This document shows positions 1 to 8,511 of a stretch of DNA of 39,600 nt, piece after piece; within the stretch, counting starts at the first letter, position 1; every line of letters begins with the position of its first letter. The notes under the pieces were generated by a model. The model made no database searches, was not told the DNA's origin, and saw nothing but the letters and a program-made list of their open reading frames with translations. The DNA is from an uncultured Acidimicrobiales bacterium (lineage in GTDB: Bacteria; Actinomycetota; Acidimicrobiia; Acidimicrobiales; UBA10347). The stretch is taken from NCBI GenBank assembly GCA_937991435.1, contig CALKPY010000080.1:1-39600 (forward strand). Reading direction: 5' to 3'. A program made the translations under genes and the position numbers.

Positions 1-1438
1 CACCACCTACGACAGCGCTGCGCAGACCGAAGCCGAACGAGCTCGCGACGAAGTTCTGCCCGAAAACGACCTTGGCATTACCATGGCGTTGGCGGCTATC
101 GAAACCGGTACCGGTGCGGTGCGATCACTCGTTGGTGGTCCCGCATTTGAGACTGACAAGTTCAACCTCGCCACTCAGGGCGACCGCCAGCCCGGCTCAT
201 CGTTCAAAACCTTCGTCTTGATCGCCGCACTCGAGAACGACTTTTTGCCTGATGACCGAATCAGCGGGCTCGGCCCTTGCCAATTCGACAACCCGCTCGC
301 GGTTGACCCCATTTACGATGTTTCAAACTTCAACAACTCTCCGGGGCGCGTCGACACGCTGACCTACCAGGTGACCCAATCTTCGAATTGCGCCTTTGTG
401 CGCCTCGGCCAGGCCGTGGGCATTCCGACCGTGATTGAGACCGCAACCCGCCTCGGTGTCGAACTAGATCCGATTCTCGATAACAATCTCAGTTTGCCGC
501 TTGGCGCTACCGAGGTCAGTCCGCTCGAAGTGGCCAGTGCATACGCCACCGTGGCGAATGGCGGCGTACGCCATGAGCCGTATTACATCGACCGGATCGA
601 AGATGCCCTTGGCAACGTGCTGTATCGCCATCAGGCAAGCGGCACCCGAGTGCTCGGTAGCCAGGTTGCATGTCTGACGGCTCAAGTTCTCGAACAAAAC
701 GTTGAAATTGGCACTGGCACCAGGGCCCAGATCGAAGGTCAACCTGCCGGCGGTAAGACCGGTACCACCGAAAACTTCAGCGATGCCTGGTTCGTGGGCT
801 TCACGCCTCAGCTCGCTACTTCGGTGTGGATGGGCCACCCTGATGGTCGTACCGAGATGGAAAATATTGGCGGAATCAACGTGACCGGCGGTTCGTATCC
901 GGCGACTGCGTGGGGCGAGTTCATGACTGCCTACCACGCCGACCTCGAAACCGAAGAGTTCCGAGAGTGTGACCCCACCCGCCCAGGCCGGCTCATTCGC
1001 GAAGATGGAACCATGAGTTCTGATTCGCGTAACCCCTGCACGTCGTACCCCGGCTGGTTCCCGACAGACACGACGGGAGATGGCCGGGTCGATCAGTGCA
1101 TCGCCAGCCCAGAGGCCTACGGCTATGTGCGCTGCGGTGCCATCGCTGGAGACTCTGAAGGCTCAATTCTCACAAAATACTGTCGCCCGGGAAGCGCCGG
1201 AACCAATCGCGGCGGCACTACACCTGCGGCACCTTCACAACCGTCAAGTCCGGTGCTTCAATGCCAGGCTGGAACTTCGCCGATAGACAGCAACGGTGAC
1301 GGACAACCTGATCAGTGTCGGGCCAACCCCGTGCCGTCAAACCCCAACCCAGTCCAGTCGACTCTTTGCGACCCGGGCTACGACCCGGTTGATCGCAACG
1401 GTGACGGCCAGCCTGATATCTGCGTGCGGCGTCAGTAG
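1..1438 (+). CDS. Penicillin-binding protein, transpeptidase part (5' end outside window)
   Basis: The reading frame is open from base 2, so the gene starts upstream of the window. The visible part is the serine transpeptidase (D,D-transpeptidase) domain of a class A-like penicillin-binding protein, which cross-links peptidoglycan outside the cytoplasmic membrane. The three active-site motifs are in order: SSFK (nucleophile Ser and Lys), SSN and KTGTT. The C-terminal tail of about 130 residues is unusual: it has three Cys-flanked units of the form C-x(7-9)-D-x-x-G-D-G-x-x-D-x-C, resembling thrombospondin type 3 calcium loops, joined by Pro/Asn/Ser-rich linkers. Whether a glycosyltransferase domain precedes it cannot be seen. 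The domain assignment is firm; the role of the tail is unknown. Confidence 0.93.
   Translation, partial: TTYDSAAQTEAERARDEVLPENDLGITMALAAIETGTGAVRSLVGGPAFETDKFNLATQGDRQPGSSFKTFVLIAALENDFLPDDRISGLGPCQFDNPLAVDPIYDVSNFNNSPGRVDTLTYQVTQSSNCAFVRLGQAVGIPTVIETATRLGVELDPILDNNLSLPLGATEVSPLEVASAYATVANGGVRHEPYYIDRIEDALGNVLYRHQASGTRVLGSQVACLTAQVLEQNVEIGTGTRAQIEGQPAGGKTGTTENFSDAWFVGFTPQLATSVWMGHPDGRTEMENIGGINVTGGSYPATAWGEFMTAYHADLETEEFRECDPTRPGRLIREDGTMSSDSRNPCTSYPGWFPTDTTGDGRVDQCIASPEAYGYVRCGAIAGDSEGSILTKYCRPGSAGTNRGGTTPAAPSQPSSPVLQCQAGTSPIDSNGDGQPDQCRANPVPSNPNPVQSTLCDPGYDPVDRNGDGQPDICVRRQ
1067..1423 (+). repeat. Three DxxGDGxxDxC calcium-loop-like protein repeats in the PBP tail
   Basis: Acidic loops are encoded at 1067-1099 (DTTGDGRVDQC), 1286-1318 (DSNGDGQPDQC) and 1391-1423 (DRNGDGQPDIC). 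Each is preceded by another Cys 8-10 residues upstream, giving a possible disulfide around each loop. The second and third units are the most alike. The spacing and acidic residues match thrombospondin type 3 or dockerin-like calcium loops; calcium binding is inferred. Confidence 0.7.
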
Positions 1439-1526
1439 AGATCCCTTTGTGTATTCGTGCAATGCGCGCATATGACTGTCGCATGCGCCGTCGCGAGGCT
1501 GGTCGCGAAACCCGGTTCTGGCAACA

Positions 1527-1543
1527 TGGCCGCGTAGCGGCCA
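1527..1543 (+). terminator. Perfect 7-bp hairpin between the PBP gene and the zinc-ribbon gene
   Basis: TGGCCGC, GTA, GCGGCCA forms a perfect 7-bp, GC-rich stem with a 3-nt loop. It lies 88 bases after the PBP stop and 10 bases before the next ATG. No T-run follows, so it is not a classical intrinsic terminator; it may be a terminator-like or 5'-leader structure. No Shine-Dalgarno sequence is visible between the hairpin and the ATG at 1554. Confidence 0.35.
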
Positions 1544-1553
1544 GACTGCACCC

Positions 1554-2264
1554 ATGACCCTTGCACAGCTGCTCGTCGTGCAGAGCCACGACACCGCGAT
1601 CACGCAACTCGAACATCGGCGCTCCACGCTGCCAGAACTCGATGCCCTCGCCATGCTTGACGACGAACAACAACATGTCGAAGCCCAGAAAAGTGCAAGT
1701 GATGGTGAACGAGCGGAGATCAGCCGAGTCCAGAAGCGACTCGACGACGACATCTCGTTGCTGAGCGAGCGAATCGACCGCGAGAACGAACGCCTGTACT
1801 CCGGTTCAGTCACCGCTCACAAAGACCTGCAAGCGCTACAAGATGAGCTGCGCACGTTGACAGCACGGCGCGAACGGCTCGAAGATGATCTGCTCGAGCA
1901 GATGGAATTGGCGGAGCCCATCGACGCTGCGATCGACGGCTTCGACACCCAACTCGCGGGCATCGCCGGCCGACGCGAAGAGGTGCAGGCGTCGCTGGCT
2001 GCTTCCAACACTGAAATTGACGCACTTCTCGCCGTCGAGCAGAAGCAACGCATGGCAGAGGCTGTAGACATCGAAGCTGATTTGCTCGCCGAATACGAGC
2101 GGGCGCGCGAAGAGTGCGGCGGCGTTGGTGTTGCTCGCCTGGCAAACAAGACCTGTGAGGGCTGTCGTCTGCAACAGCCCGCAGTTGCTCTCGACCGCAT
2201 GAGCAAAGCGCCACCCGATGCACTACTACATTGTGAGTGTGGGCGAATCCTGGTTCGGACCTAG
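1554..2264 (+). CDS. Coiled-coil protein with C4-type zinc ribbon (DUF164/zf-RING_7 family)
   Basis: This 236-residue protein has a long charged helical region (about residues 5-190, with many Glu/Arg heptad-like stretches) and a C-terminal C4 zinc ribbon: CEGC near residue 200, then CECG near residue 226. This is the layout of the zf-RING_7 (formerly DUF164) family, common in actinobacteria and thought to bind nucleic acid; its exact role is not established. It is the first gene of a tight operon: its TAG stop directly abuts the GTG of the next gene. The ATG at 1554 fits the family start, although no Shine-Dalgarno sequence is visible upstream. Confidence 0.85.
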   Translation: MTLAQLLVVQSHDTAITQLEHRRSTLPELDALAMLDDEQQHVEAQKSASDGERAEISRVQKRLDDDISLLSERIDRENERLYSGSVTAHKDLQALQDELRTLTARRERLEDDLLEQMELAEPIDAAIDGFDTQLAGIAGRREEVQASLAASNTEIDALLAVEQKQRMAEAVDIEADLLAEYERAREECGGVGVARLANKTCEGCRLQQPAVALDRMSKAPPDALLHCECGRILVRT

Positions 2265-2753
2265 GTGTTTCTCTGGTTTATCGCGCTGTCGGTTGCAGCA
2301 GTGCTGCTCATCTTTGATTCGCCATACCTCGATTACAGGCTGATTGCAGCCGGGTCTGTGCTACCACTGCTCGACCACCTCTGGGGGCCAGCGTGGGTGC
2401 TTCACACGGTGCTGGCGCCAGTAGCAGCCATGATGGCGGTCATGGTTGTTGGTTGGGGACGCCGATTGTGGCAGCGCCGGTGGCTTGGAGTCGCGATCGG
2501 CATGATGGTCCACCTGCTGCTTGATGGAACCTGGCGAAACAGGGAAGTGTTCTGGTGGCCCGGTTTCGGGTCGGCGACGCAGGGTCCCAACGTGCCGGGC
2601 TTAGAGCTCGCGGTGGTAGCCGAAGCGGTTGGGGCGATTGTGATTGTCTGGCTCTGGTTTCGCCTAAAGCTCAGCGAACCCGAGCATCGAAGCAAGCTCA
2701 TTCGAACCGGCCATGTCGACCGTTCATCGTTGAGAGGGCGAGGGCAGTGTTGA
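2265..2753 (+). CDS. Small membrane protein, possibly YdjM-like metal-dependent hydrolase (DUF457-like)
   Basis: This 162-residue protein starts with GTG directly after the stop of the previous gene, with no gap, so translation is probably coupled. It has about four hydrophobic segments (residues 1-17, 25-40, 44-64 and 115-132) and conserved-looking polar positions inside them: LLDHLWGP, VLHTVL and HLLLDGTW. Asp/His pairs within membrane helices resemble the YdjM/DUF457 family of putative membrane-bound metal-dependent hydrolases; this match is from pattern only. The last 7 bases overlap the start of the phosphatase gene. A hypothetical membrane protein is the safe minimum call. Confidence 0.6.
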   Translation: MFLWFIALSVAAVLLIFDSPYLDYRLIAAGSVLPLLDHLWGPAWVLHTVLAPVAAMMAVMVVGWGRRLWQRRWLGVAIGMMVHLLLDGTWRNREVFWWPGFGSATQGPNVPGLELAVVAEAVGAIVIVWLWFRLKLSEPEHRSKLIRTGHVDRSSLRGRGQC

Positions 2754-3325
2754 TTCTTTTGCGCCATGGGCGCACCAAGGCCAATGCGGCCGGGCTTTTG
2801 CAAGGGCGCATCGACCCGGGCCTTGACGATCTTGGTGTCGCGCAGGCGAGGGCTGCGGCCCAGCACATCGGCGACGTCGACCGGGTGATCTCCAGCCCGC
2901 TGGTACGGGCTCAGCAAACCGCAGCAGCGCTGGGCAAACCAATCGAAACCGATGAGCGGTGGATTGAACTGGACTACGGCGACTGGGACGGCACACCGGT
3001 GAAATCGGTGCATCGCGACACATGGACGGCCTGGCGCTCTGATTTGACCTTGAGGCCGCCAAACGGTGAAACACTGGCCGAGCTGTCCACCCGGGTGCGA
3101 ACTGCGCTCGATGAACTACTGCTGCAAGCCGCCGACGAAACGATTGTGGTTGTGAGTCACGTGTCACCGATTAAGGCCGCAACAGCGTGGGCCCTTGGTG
3201 TCGACGACTCTGCCACATGGAACATGTTTCTCGGCCAAGCATCGACGACAACGATCGCGATCGGACCCAACGGGCCACGTCTGGTGCAGTTCAACATGAC
3301 CGACCACCTACCGTCGGTATCGTAG
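2747..3325 (+). CDS. Histidine phosphatase family protein (phosphoglycerate mutase-like)
   Basis: This 192-residue enzyme has the signature LLRHGRT near the N-terminus (catalytic phospho-accepting His), a second Arg in SSPLVRAQQTA, the acid ELDYGDWDG and the second catalytic His in VVVSHVSP. This is the histidine phosphatase (branch 2 of phosphoglycerate mutase-like) fold. The substrate cannot be told; relatives act on sugar phosphates, cobalamin precursors or small phospho-metabolites. I chose GTG at 2747 because RHG then sits at residues 6-8, as in the family, and GAGGG lies just upstream. The frame is open further upstream to an ATG at 2555, but that part overlaps the previous gene and looks non-coding. 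It ends 2 bases before the convergent gene's stop. Confidence 0.9.
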   Translation: MLILLRHGRTKANAAGLLQGRIDPGLDDLGVAQARAAAQHIGDVDRVISSPLVRAQQTAAALGKPIETDERWIELDYGDWDGTPVKSVHRDTWTAWRSDLTLRPPNGETLAELSTRVRTALDELLLQAADETIVVVSHVSPIKAATAWALGVDDSATWNMFLGQASTTTIAIGPNGPRLVQFNMTDHLPSVS

Positions 3326-3327
3326 AA

Positions 3328-5448
3328 CTAGAGCGCTTCGGTATCGATCTCGGGCGACCGACCAGCCCGTTCGAGTCGGGAAATGACGGCCAACAGCTCT
3401 GCTTCGCGAGCCGCTGCCAATCGGGCCCGTTCTTCGGCGTCTTCGGACACCTCTCGAACCCGTTCGTCTGCATAGGCGCGCTGTTGATTCAAGGACTCTT
3501 CGAGCGCCTTGAGCTGACGGCCACGCTCGCTCAGCGTGGCTGAAACTTCGTCGTTGGTCTGCTTGGTTCGCCGTTCGAGATCGGACCGCAGAGCTTCGTT
3601 GCGAGCCTGTTCGGCGGCCAGCTCAGATTTGATTGTGGTTTTTTCGGTTGTGAGCTTGGCGACCAAGGCTGCTTGTTCAACCTGTTGTCTCTCGAGCAGC
3701 GACCGTGCCTGCTCACTTTCGCGTTGAAGTCGCCGTACCGAGGTGCGAAGTTCTGCAGCTTCGGCGTCAGCATCGGCAAACTTGCGCCGTAGGTCTGTGA
3801 TTGCCTGGCGATGTTGCTCGGTCTGGCTCGTGAGCGATCTGTGGTCGTTTTCGGTGCGCTCGGACAGCTCGTTCTCAAAGCGTTCACGAGCGGCCGCCAC
3901 AAAGTCGGCCTGGCGTTTGCGCTCCTGTTCGAGCGCAGCTTCGTAATCGAGGTGCTGTTTTTCGAGAGCGGCGGCTTGCGCATTGCGATGGCGCTCGAGG
4001 GTGGCATCGAGCTCTTGCTGAGCTTTGGCCGTTGCCGCTCGCTTCTGCGAGTCGTGTTTTTCGAGTTCTCTTCTGAATCGACGTCGGGCAGCATCGAGTT
4101 TGCGATCAGCCTTGAGACGGTCGTCAGCGAGTTCTCGCACGTGTGCGATGCGTTCAGATTCGGAGCGGGCCCGTTGACGCTCAAGTTCGCGCTCAAGAAG
4201 GTCTACCTGAGCCTCGAGGTCACCGACCCGAGTTTGGCTTGGAGAACGCCGTTCGTTGAGTTCGTGAATCTTGGCGTGAAGTTCCTTGTTGACACGAGCA
4301 ATCTCGGCTCGTAGGCCGAGGACTTCGCGATCGTGCTCAAGCTGCAGCGTGACCATAACGCCGCCGAGTTCGCTGTTGCTTGCGGTGATCTGAGCCGACG
4401 TCAGTGCTGCGGCATCGGCTGTTTGCTCAACTGGGGTGTCGTCGTCTGCTGTCTGGTCGATTGTGGCGTCGAGGTCATGAGCTGAGTCCTGCCAGATGAT
4501 GGAAGAGCCAGATGTGTCGGGCGCTGCGCCGTTTGGGATCTTGTTCGAGGCCGCCCGCCGGCGGCGTTCTGCGCTCCTGCGAGTTGGCGCATCGGAGGTT
4601 GCGACGTTGTCTTCGGCCGGTAGGGCAACGACCGATGGCTGGGGGAGTATCGACGCTGCGACCTTTTGCGGGTGAGCTGGGCGACCCTCAGATCCAGGTT
4701 GGCCGCTATGAGGTTTTTGGCGTTCGTTAGTCGAGTCGGCGGGGGTATTCGCCGCAGGAGCCAGTGACGTCTGAGCGTGTGAGCGCACGGTGTTGTCTGA
4801 CCGCACCGGGGTTGACACCGATGACGTTGGCATCGCTCGCTCTGGTCCCAGCACGACCACGGCGGGTTCTTCGGGCGTGAGCCGTTCAGCGACCTCGGCG
4901 GCCTGCGCCTCGTCGACGGCTGAGTACCTTCGTTCGGAAGCGACGCGCAGAACCTGACTCGACGCGAAGCCAAGCAGAGCGCCTAGCGCTGTGCCTACGA
5001 GCATGTAGACGTTGGAGTTTGGGGCAAATGGGGCATTTGCCGGCTCACCTTGCTGCACAATCTGCACCGCAGAAGCGACCTGTGTGGCTTGGTAAGCATT
5101 GGCAAGTGCGGTCGCCGCATCGGCCGCCTGTTGCGCTGTCGACGCCACAGATTCGACTGTCAAGATCTTCTGTTCGTCGATTGACGTGATGACCACATCT
5201 GGCACGAAACCGAGAGACCGTTCGGCACGAGCCAAAACTTGGTCGGAACGCATTACTTCGGCTTCGGCCTGGATAGAGCCGATTGGATTGAGTACTGCGA
5301 CTCGGGCGATCGAGGCATAGCTGGGTGTGCGCAGCTGAGAGCTCAGCAGCCCAAGCAACAGACCCGCCAGGGCGAAGGCCGCGACCATTCGCGCGCGCCG
5401 TGCTGTCGCTGTGTCCCGGCTTTCGCTGATCAGCCGCCCGTGATCCAT
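3328..5448 (-). CDS. Wzz-like membrane protein with long cytoplasmic coiled coil
   Basis: This 706-residue protein has two membrane helices (about residues 21-37 and 146-166) flanking a roughly 105-residue extracytoplasmic domain that reads like a Wzz/chain-length determinant domain (a TPSYASIARVAV strand region and a Pro-rich segment before helix 2). Where polysaccharide co-polymerases of Gram-positives carry or pair with a BY-kinase, this one has a disordered Pro/Ala/Ser/Thr linker (about 200-350) and then about 330 residues of Glu/Arg/Ala-rich coiled coil to the end. No Walker motif is visible. It lies 47 bases downstream of another coiled-coil gene on the same strand. TAGGTT six bases before the ATG suggests an additional leaderless start. 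A role in envelope polysaccharide or cell shape is an inference. Confidence 0.75.
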   Translation of the reverse strand: MDHGRLISESRDTATARRARMVAAFALAGLLLGLLSSQLRTPSYASIARVAVLNPIGSIQAEAEVMRSDQVLARAERSLGFVPDVVITSIDEQKILTVESVASTAQQAADAATALANAYQATQVASAVQIVQQGEPANAPFAPNSNVYMLVGTALGALLGFASSQVLRVASERRYSAVDEAQAAEVAERLTPEEPAVVVLGPERAMPTSSVSTPVRSDNTVRSHAQTSLAPAANTPADSTNERQKPHSGQPGSEGRPAHPQKVAASILPQPSVVALPAEDNVATSDAPTRRSAERRRRAASNKIPNGAAPDTSGSSIIWQDSAHDLDATIDQTADDDTPVEQTADAAALTSAQITASNSELGGVMVTLQLEHDREVLGLRAEIARVNKELHAKIHELNERRSPSQTRVGDLEAQVDLLERELERQRARSESERIAHVRELADDRLKADRKLDAARRRFRRELEKHDSQKRAATAKAQQELDATLERHRNAQAAALEKQHLDYEAALEQERKRQADFVAAARERFENELSERTENDHRSLTSQTEQHRQAITDLRRKFADADAEAAELRTSVRRLQRESEQARSLLERQQVEQAALVAKLTTEKTTIKSELAAEQARNEALRSDLERRTKQTNDEVSATLSERGRQLKALEESLNQQRAYADERVREVSEDAEERARLAAAREAELLAVISRLERAGRSPEIDTEAL

Positions 5449-5454
5449 CGCGCG

Positions 5455-5460
5455 AACCTA
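5455..5460 (-). promoter_or_regulatory. Candidate -10 box (TAGGTT) for a leaderless start at 5448
   Basis: Read on the minus strand, TAGGTT (TANNNT type) ends six bases before the ATG at 5448, placing a transcript start at or next to the start codon. No Shine-Dalgarno sequence is visible and no good -35 box is seen. Confidence 0.35.
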
Positions 5461-5495
5461 ATCGCTCGGCCAGTTCTGGCTGGTGATACTTCGGC

Positions 5496-7904
5496 CTAAA
5501 GCCGTACGGCGCCTCGCGAGGCCACGAGCGCCGCCTCGAGTTCGGCTTCGCGGTCAGCCGCGAGCATGGAGCGTTTCTCGGCGAGTTCGAGGAGTTCTGC
5601 CATTTTCTGCGATGAGTCAGCGCGTTGTTGCGCGATCGCTGCTTCGGCGGCCGCGATTCGTTCGAGCGCTTCTCGGTGTTCGGTGTCGACTTCTTTCGCC
5701 GCGCCCATTTGGTCGTTCAGCGCTTGGGCCCGGTCAGCAGCAATTGCTCGGCGTTCGTTGACAAGGCGTTGTTCAGCAGTGCGCAGGCGTTGTTCGAGCT
5801 GGTCTCGTCTCATATCGCGTCTGGTGGTCATCTCGCTGAGCCTGGTCTGGCTTAGAGCCAAGGCTCTGGTCTGCTCTAGTGCCCGGTCTTCGGCGTCGTC
5901 GAGACGGGACTGCATTTGGTGATACGCGACTTCGATTGATTCAAGGCGCCGAGCTTGATCAGCTGCTTCAGAACGAGCGGCGCTTTCGGCAGCTGCTACT
6001 GCCTCTTCGACGGCAGTCTCGGTTCGAGACAAGGCGAGTGAAAGGGCCTGCTGATGCCTGGCCTGTTGTTCTGCCGACTCGGTCCTGTGGCGCTCGTGAG
6101 CTTCTGCTCGCTGTGCCTCAAAATCTTGCTGGAACGCAAGCTGAGAATTGGCGTGAGCGAGGCGAAGTTCCTCGATAGCAAGATCGTGTTCGTGTCGCAG
6201 CCGTTCGATTGCCTCGACATGTTCAGCAGCGGCGTCTGCGGCGCTGCTGTCGGAGCCGCGCACCATAGCAATAGCTCGCTGCTGCTCAAGCCGTTCTGCG
6301 AGTTGATCGCGCTCTTCGGCGCTGCGGGTGGCCGATGCACGGGCGATGTCGAGTTCTTGGCGGAGCTCGCTCATGGCCTCGTGTGCTTGCCTCAATGTGC
6401 GGGCCTCGGCGGTTTCGTCATTGGCGCCTACAGCTACGGCGAGTCGACGTTCAAGAAGAGCGTTGGCTGCCCGTAACTCATCGACGGTTTCGACCATGCG
6501 CTGAAGTTCGAGCTGTGCCTTTTTGAGCCGGCGATCAGTGGCCCGGCTTGCGGTTGGAGTAGACGCCAGACGTGACTCGAGATCCTGAATCGACCGGGTC
6601 AACGACGAGACTTCGAGAGCTCGACGCTGGCGCTGTTCGGCTACCTCGCCATGGCGAACCGCCTGCTCGTCTGCGAGTCGCTCCTCGAACTGGTCGCGCA
6701 GGTCAGCCACGGTGTGGTGGTGTTCAGCGGCGAGGTCCGCGACATGTTCGCGATGACGTTTTTCGATCTCGCCAAGAGCTGCTTCCATCACGGAGCGTTC
6801 GTGCACGAGTCTCTTGTTAGCAGCTGTGTCGTCGATCGGTGCGCCGCCGTCAGGTTGCACCTGAGACCGCAACGACTGAACCGTCGCCCGAAGAGCCTGC
6901 GCCTGCCCACTGCTCTGTTCGAGTTTTTTGGTGGTTTCAGCCAGCTTTTGTTGCAACTGCTGACGCCCGATCTCCGCGGCCGTGACTCGGTCGGTCAAGC
7001 GACCGACTTTGTCGCGAGTGTGCTCTAGTTCGTGACGCAATCGAGTCTCAGAAGCAGAGTCGGTCGTCTCGGCGGACTCTGCTTGGCGAGTCACCAATAT
7101 TCCAACAGGTGCCGGAAGCTGGTCGGCGTGCTCTGAAGTCTTGTTCGGTCCGCGGCTCGTTGAAGCCTGAGGAGTTGCGACTGGTTTCGCAGGCGGAGCT
7201 GGTGTGGCGCTTTTCTTTGCCCCGGCTTTCGCTGTGGGCTGACCGGCATTTGCTTTGGGCTGAATGGCGTTCGTTGAGGCTGGCGCCTTGTCGTTTTGTG
7301 GATGCAGCGACGCAGCCGCGCTGCGGGCAGCTTGGCGCGTGCGTTCGGCGTCTTTTTCGCTGCGGAGCGCATCGAGTGCCGAAGCGTGGTCAGCCTTGAG
7401 CTTTTCGACGACAATTCGAAACTGCCGCTCGCGGTTCTCGGCGACTTCGTGTGCCGCAACTTGTTGTTCGCGGAGAGCTTTCTGGCCAGCCTCGCGCTCG
7501 TGTTGGAGCAGCTTGACGTAACGGTCGAGGTCCTCGCCAAGTTCGTGAACCCGGGAATTGAGCATCTCGACTCGAGCCGTGGTCACCGCGTGAACCTCGC
7601 CGCCGCTCGAGTCGGCTGCATCAAGCTTCTGTTCCACTGCGGCAATCCGCTTGCGGAGCGCCTTGGTCGTGGTGACCGACGATTCGAGGTCATCGGCTGC
7701 AAGAGAAAACGGCTCGCTGACTGGCACGCCTGCAGCGGAAGCAAATGCGCTTCCGCCAGCGGCAGCCGCCAACTCGCCAAGCTGCGTATCGCGGAGATCA
7801 TCGAACGTGTCGATGTGGCCGTAACGGGCGGCTTCTTCGGCCGTCATTGACTGAAGGTGACGTGCGAGACGTGCTCGTCTTCGCGCCTGGATCCAATCGC
7901 TCAC
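5496..7904 (-). CDS. Long cytoplasmic coiled-coil protein of unknown function
   Basis: This 802-residue protein has no signal peptide or membrane helix. A basic N-terminal patch (ARRRARLARHLQSM) and a short globular-looking region (to about residue 80) are followed by coiled coil (about 80-200), a Lys/Pro/Ala/Thr-rich low-complexity linker (about 200-290) and then about 500 residues of nearly unbroken Glu/Arg/Ala/Gln-rich coiled coil. This resembles bacterial filament-forming or polar scaffold proteins in style only; I recognise no family. The start is GTG at 7904, with TATTGT seven bases upstream suggesting a leaderless mRNA. It is probably co-transcribed with the Wzz-like coiled-coil protein next to it, so the two may act together at the membrane. 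Confidence 0.7.
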   Translation of the reverse strand: MSDWIQARRRARLARHLQSMTAEEAARYGHIDTFDDLRDTQLGELAAAAGGSAFASAAGVPVSEPFSLAADDLESSVTTTKALRKRIAAVEQKLDAADSSGGEVHAVTTARVEMLNSRVHELGEDLDRYVKLLQHEREAGQKALREQQVAAHEVAENRERQFRIVVEKLKADHASALDALRSEKDAERTRQAARSAAASLHPQNDKAPASTNAIQPKANAGQPTAKAGAKKSATPAPPAKPVATPQASTSRGPNKTSEHADQLPAPVGILVTRQAESAETTDSASETRLRHELEHTRDKVGRLTDRVTAAEIGRQQLQQKLAETTKKLEQSSGQAQALRATVQSLRSQVQPDGGAPIDDTAANKRLVHERSVMEAALGEIEKRHREHVADLAAEHHHTVADLRDQFEERLADEQAVRHGEVAEQRQRRALEVSSLTRSIQDLESRLASTPTASRATDRRLKKAQLELQRMVETVDELRAANALLERRLAVAVGANDETAEARTLRQAHEAMSELRQELDIARASATRSAEERDQLAERLEQQRAIAMVRGSDSSAADAAAEHVEAIERLRHEHDLAIEELRLAHANSQLAFQQDFEAQRAEAHERHRTESAEQQARHQQALSLALSRTETAVEEAVAAAESAARSEAADQARRLESIEVAYHQMQSRLDDAEDRALEQTRALALSQTRLSEMTTRRDMRRDQLEQRLRTAEQRLVNERRAIAADRAQALNDQMGAAKEVDTEHREALERIAAAEAAIAQQRADSSQKMAELLELAEKRSMLAADREAELEAALVASRGAVRL

Positions 7905-7911
7905 GTTGCGG

Positions 7912-7917
7912 ACAATA
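7912..7917 (-). promoter_or_regulatory. Candidate -10 box (TATTGT) for a leaderless start at 7904
   Basis: On the minus strand TATTGT ends seven bases before the GTG start codon and no Shine-Dalgarno sequence is present, which fits a leaderless transcript. The -35 region is not clear. Confidence 0.4.
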
Positions 7918-7964
7918 CTTGGGACCGCGCCGCAATCTCGCGGATACCCGCTTCAGGCGCATTG

Positions 7965-8009
7965 AACCCAATGCCCACACAGGCAACATGAACCCCACGC
8001 GATTGGGTT
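7965..8009. repeat. 8-bp inverted repeat AACCCAAT...ATTGGGTT in a divergent promoter region
   Basis: AACCCAAT at 7965-7972 is matched by ATTGGGTT at 8002-8009, in the 159-bp gap between the divergent coiled-coil gene and the LarC-type gene. It could be a regulator site or a weak stem in the leader of the plus-strand gene. A chance origin is possible. Confidence 0.25.
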
Positions 8010-8063
8010 GCCGCACCAACACCACACAGTCGCTGCGCGACCAGCAGACAGAGGAACGAATCA

Positions 8064-8507
8064 ATGATCGAAACGGTATTCGAGCTTGAAACAAACATCG
8101 ATGACATGGATCCGCGCCTTTGGCCGCGTGTGATCGACCAGCTTCTCGAAGCGGGCGCCCACGATGCCTGGGTGACGCCCATCATCATGAAGAAGGGACG
8201 TCCAGCGTTTCTCCTAGGTGCAGTCTGCAGCGACGACAACTGTGAAGCGGTGCGCTACGCCATGTTTCGCGAAACGACCACGATTGGGATCCGCGAACGA
8301 CAAATCGTTCGGCACGTGCTTGACCGCACTGAGCGTCGTGTCGACGTCGACGGCGCGTCGGTTGGTGTGAAGGTCGCACTGTTCGATGGCGAGGTTGTGA
8401 ATCGCAGCGTTGAATGGGATGACGTCGCCGACGCCGCGACGGCCCTCGGAATGTCTGCCAAAGAGGTGCTGGCCGCTGCAACGGCGGCGAGTCGCGACCT
8501 GAGCTAG
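8064..8507 (+). CDS. Stand-alone LarC C-terminal domain (nickel-pincer cofactor chelatase, LarC2-like)
   Basis: This 147-residue protein matches the C-terminal part of LarC, which inserts nickel into the pyridinium-bis-thiocarboxylate mononucleotide cofactor of lactate racemase-type enzymes. Typical family blocks are visible: LETNIDDMDP near the start, GAHDAWVTPIIMKKGRP in the middle and TTTIGIRER after it. LarC is normally about 400 residues; in Lactobacillus plantarum it is encoded as larC1 and larC2 joined by a programmed frameshift. Here nothing resembling LarC1 lies upstream, because the gap is only 159 bases and the next gene points the other way. AGAGGA at 8050-8055 is a good ribosome site for the ATG at 8064. 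No LarA, LarB or LarE is in the window. It could bind nickel alone, partner a distant LarC1 or do something else. Confidence 0.85.
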   Translation: MIETVFELETNIDDMDPRLWPRVIDQLLEAGAHDAWVTPIIMKKGRPAFLLGAVCSDDNCEAVRYAMFRETTTIGIRERQIVRHVLDRTERRVDVDGASVGVKVALFDGEVVNRSVEWDDVADAATALGMSAKEVLAAATAASRDLS

Positions 8508-8511
8508 GTCG

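Noticed and set aside
1526..1537. Three-codon mini-ORF (ATG GCC GCG TAG) before the zinc-ribbon gene
   Set aside because: Too short, with no ribosome site; it is part of the hairpin arm sequence.
7905..8063. Programmed frameshift joining LarC1 and LarC2, as in Lactobacillus
   Set aside because: The 159-bp upstream gap is too short to encode LarC1 and the neighbouring gene is on the other strand.
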